Under the pieces are notes generated by a model that saw nothing but the letters and a program-made list of their open reading frames with translations, ran no database searches and was not told the DNA's origin. A stretch of 15,422 bases of DNA from Rhodoferax sp. (GTDB lineage Bacteria; Pseudomonadota; Gammaproteobacteria; Burkholderiales; Burkholderiaceae_C), in contig JADGRK010000015.1 in NCBI GenBank assembly GCA_017880985.1, forward strand, positions 1 through 15,422, read 5' to 3'. The position numbers and the translations under genes were made by a program. Of the stretch, positions 14,162 through 15,422 are shown piece by piece (within the stretch, counting starts at the first letter, position 1; each line of letters begins with the position of its first letter).

Positions 14162-15422
14162 GTGCTACGCCAGACCACCCTAACTTATTCCCTGATCGCG
14201 GCACTCGTCGCGTTAGTTACTCCTGTCAAGCTTGCGGCACAAGCAAGTTGGTCTTCGCCGGTTGCGAGTTCCGCAACGCCACTGATCAAGTCTGCATCAG
14301 GATATGACCAACCACCGAAAGTCATTCTGGATGTGATGCACGCGCCCTCACCGCCGACGGCCTATGTCAGCCCAACGCAGAACACGATTCTTCTGGTTTC
14401 CTGGCAGGACTATCCGCCGATGTCTCGCGTGGCGACGCCATTTTTGCGACTTGCTGGGGCACGCATTGAGCCCAAGAATCACAGCAAGCACGATACACCG
14501 GGTGGTTATGGCATCAAGCCTTGCGTAAGGGGCTTCGAGCTGGTTCAGATTGCCGATGGGGCGCGAGCGCCGGTCGGACTGCCTGCTGGCGCATGCGCGG
14601 ACTCCCCAATATGGTCAGCAGACGGCAAGCGATTCGCGTTTGCAAATGTCGCATCGGCGTCGGTCGAACTGTGGGTCGGCGACGCTGCGACTGGCAAAGT
14701 ACATCAAGTTCCGGGCGCTCGTTTGAACCCCATGTTCGACGGCGAGTTGCAATGGATGCCTGACCAAAAAACGCTTTTGGTCAAGCTGGTTCCCGACCAG
14801 ATGGGCGCGCCACCACCCGGACCACTGGTGCCCAGTGGTCCGAGCATCCAGCAAACCGAGGGGGAAAAAGGGCAAAGCAGCACCTATGAAAACCGGGACA
14901 CGCTTGGCAACAAGCACGACCAGGAGCTGTTCGATTACTACGCCGTCTCGCAAGTGGCGTTTGTCGATACCAACACCTCAGTGATCACGCGAGCCGGAAA
15001 ACCCGGCAACTACGAGTCGGTCGAACCAGCGCCTGATGGACGGCATCTCCTCGTCACGGCAATCCACAAGCCCTACTCTTACGTCACGACACATGATCGT
15101 TTTCCGCGCAACATCGACGTCTGGGATACAGCAAACCGTTCGAGAATTGTCGCTCATCAGATCGCCACGCTTGCGTTGGCGGATCGTGTCCCTATTCATG
15201 GGGTAACAATCGGCCCGCGCGATTTTTCCTGGCGCGCCACCGAGCCTGCGACGCTGGTATGGGCTGAAGCGCTGGATGGTGGTGATTGGAACGTCAAGGT
15301 TCCCGCGCGCGATAAGGTGCTCCTCCTGAAAGCACCATTCAACTCGCCAGCCGTGGAGATCGCCCGGACCGAGCAGCGCTACCAAGGCATCGCCTGGAGC
15401 GAGAAGGCGGACATCGCGTTGA
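14162..15422 (+). CDS. Exported S9-family peptidase, glutamyl-endopeptidase-like (partial, C-terminus beyond right edge)
   Basis: N-terminal 420 codons of a serine peptidase of the prolyl oligopeptidase clan, closest in my recognition to the S9D glutamyl endopeptidases known from plant chloroplasts and bacteria. The start is GTG at 14162, with GGAGA 6 bases upstream and an immediate signal peptide (LRQTTLTYSLIAALVALVTP, then KLAAQA). The frame stays open to the right edge. The visible part is the beta-propeller domain. Family stretches are PPKVILDVMHAPSPPTAYVS, SPIWSADGKRFAF, VPSGPSIQQTEGEKG, HDQELFDYYAVSQ, IHKPYSYVTTHDRFP and LVWAEALDGGDWNVKV. The Ser-Asp-His hydrolase domain would lie beyond the window. 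Codon use is less GC-biased than the glp genes, and the gene follows an IS remnant, which hints at acquisition. Its role is probably periplasmic or extracellular peptide degradation. Confidence 0.82.
   Translation, partial: MLRQTTLTYSLIAALVALVTPVKLAAQASWSSPVASSATPLIKSASGYDQPPKVILDVMHAPSPPTAYVSPTQNTILLVSWQDYPPMSRVATPFLRLAGARIEPKNHSKHDTPGGYGIKPCVRGFELVQIADGARAPVGLPAGACADSPIWSADGKRFAFANVASASVELWVGDAATGKVHQVPGARLNPMFDGELQWMPDQKTLLVKLVPDQMGAPPPGPLVPSGPSIQQTEGEKGQSSTYENRDTLGNKHDQELFDYYAVSQVAFVDTNTSVITRAGKPGNYESVEPAPDGRHLLVTAIHKPYSYVTTHDRFPRNIDVWDTANRSRIVAHQIATLALADRVPIHGVTIGPRDFSWRATEPATLVWAEALDGGDWNVKVPARDKVLLLKAPFNSPAVEIARTEQRYQGIAWSEKADIAL

Noticed and set aside
13668..14204. A 178-codon minus-strand frame as an intact gene
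   Set aside because: Its C-terminal half is one frame of the broken IS4-family transposase. Its N-terminal part is not recognisable and runs into the peptidase start, so it is not a functional gene.

Overview
The window looks like a chromosomal segment of a betaproteobacterium, most likely Burkholderiales and close to Comamonadaceae (Rhodoferax/Polaromonas/Acidovorax-like). This is judged from the high GC content, the style of the UbiA, GlpK and GlpD proteins, and the gene content. The assignment is from recognition of protein families, not from a search.

Layout, left to right. (1) Minus strand, 1-2257: an FGGY-family carbohydrate kinase followed by ugpB, the periplasmic binding protein of a glycerol-3-phosphate-type ABC importer, which is cut by the left edge. 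(2) Plus strand, 2403-7995: a tight five-gene run. It holds a COG1840-type periplasmic binding protein, an ABC ATPase, a fused double-domain permease (ATGA overlap with the ATPase), a Pit-type inorganic phosphate transporter, and a DUF47/PhoU-like protein. (3) 8046-11351: divergent glpD (minus) and glpK (plus). (4) 11443-11564: two diverged 61-bp copies of a palindromic, REP-like element directly in front of proC (plus), which converges with ubiA (minus). (5) 13397-about 13990: a decayed IS4-family transposase. (6) 14162 to the right edge: the N-terminal part of an exported S9 peptidase related to glutamyl endopeptidases, starting at GTG.

Functionally, 1-11351 reads as a locus for uptake and catabolism of glycerol, glycerol phosphate and perhaps another organophosphate or polyol. 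Two separate ABC importers and two FGGY kinases feed GlpD and central metabolism. A Pit-DUF47 pair, transcribed with the second importer, could handle inorganic phosphate. The COG1840-type binding protein lacks the adjacent tyrosine pair of ferric-binding relatives and has a serine-rich loop, so a phosphorylated ligand is more plausible than iron. This is inference.

The most striking regulatory signal is a pair of FNR/CRP-family-like sites, TTGA(C/G)AAAAATCAA. One lies about 80 bp upstream of each of the two binding-protein genes, and each is followed at the same spacing by a -10-like hexamer. I found no entirely new system. The co-regulated double-importer arrangement, the kinase with altered substrate-contact residues, and the duplicated palindromic element are the items most worth following up.
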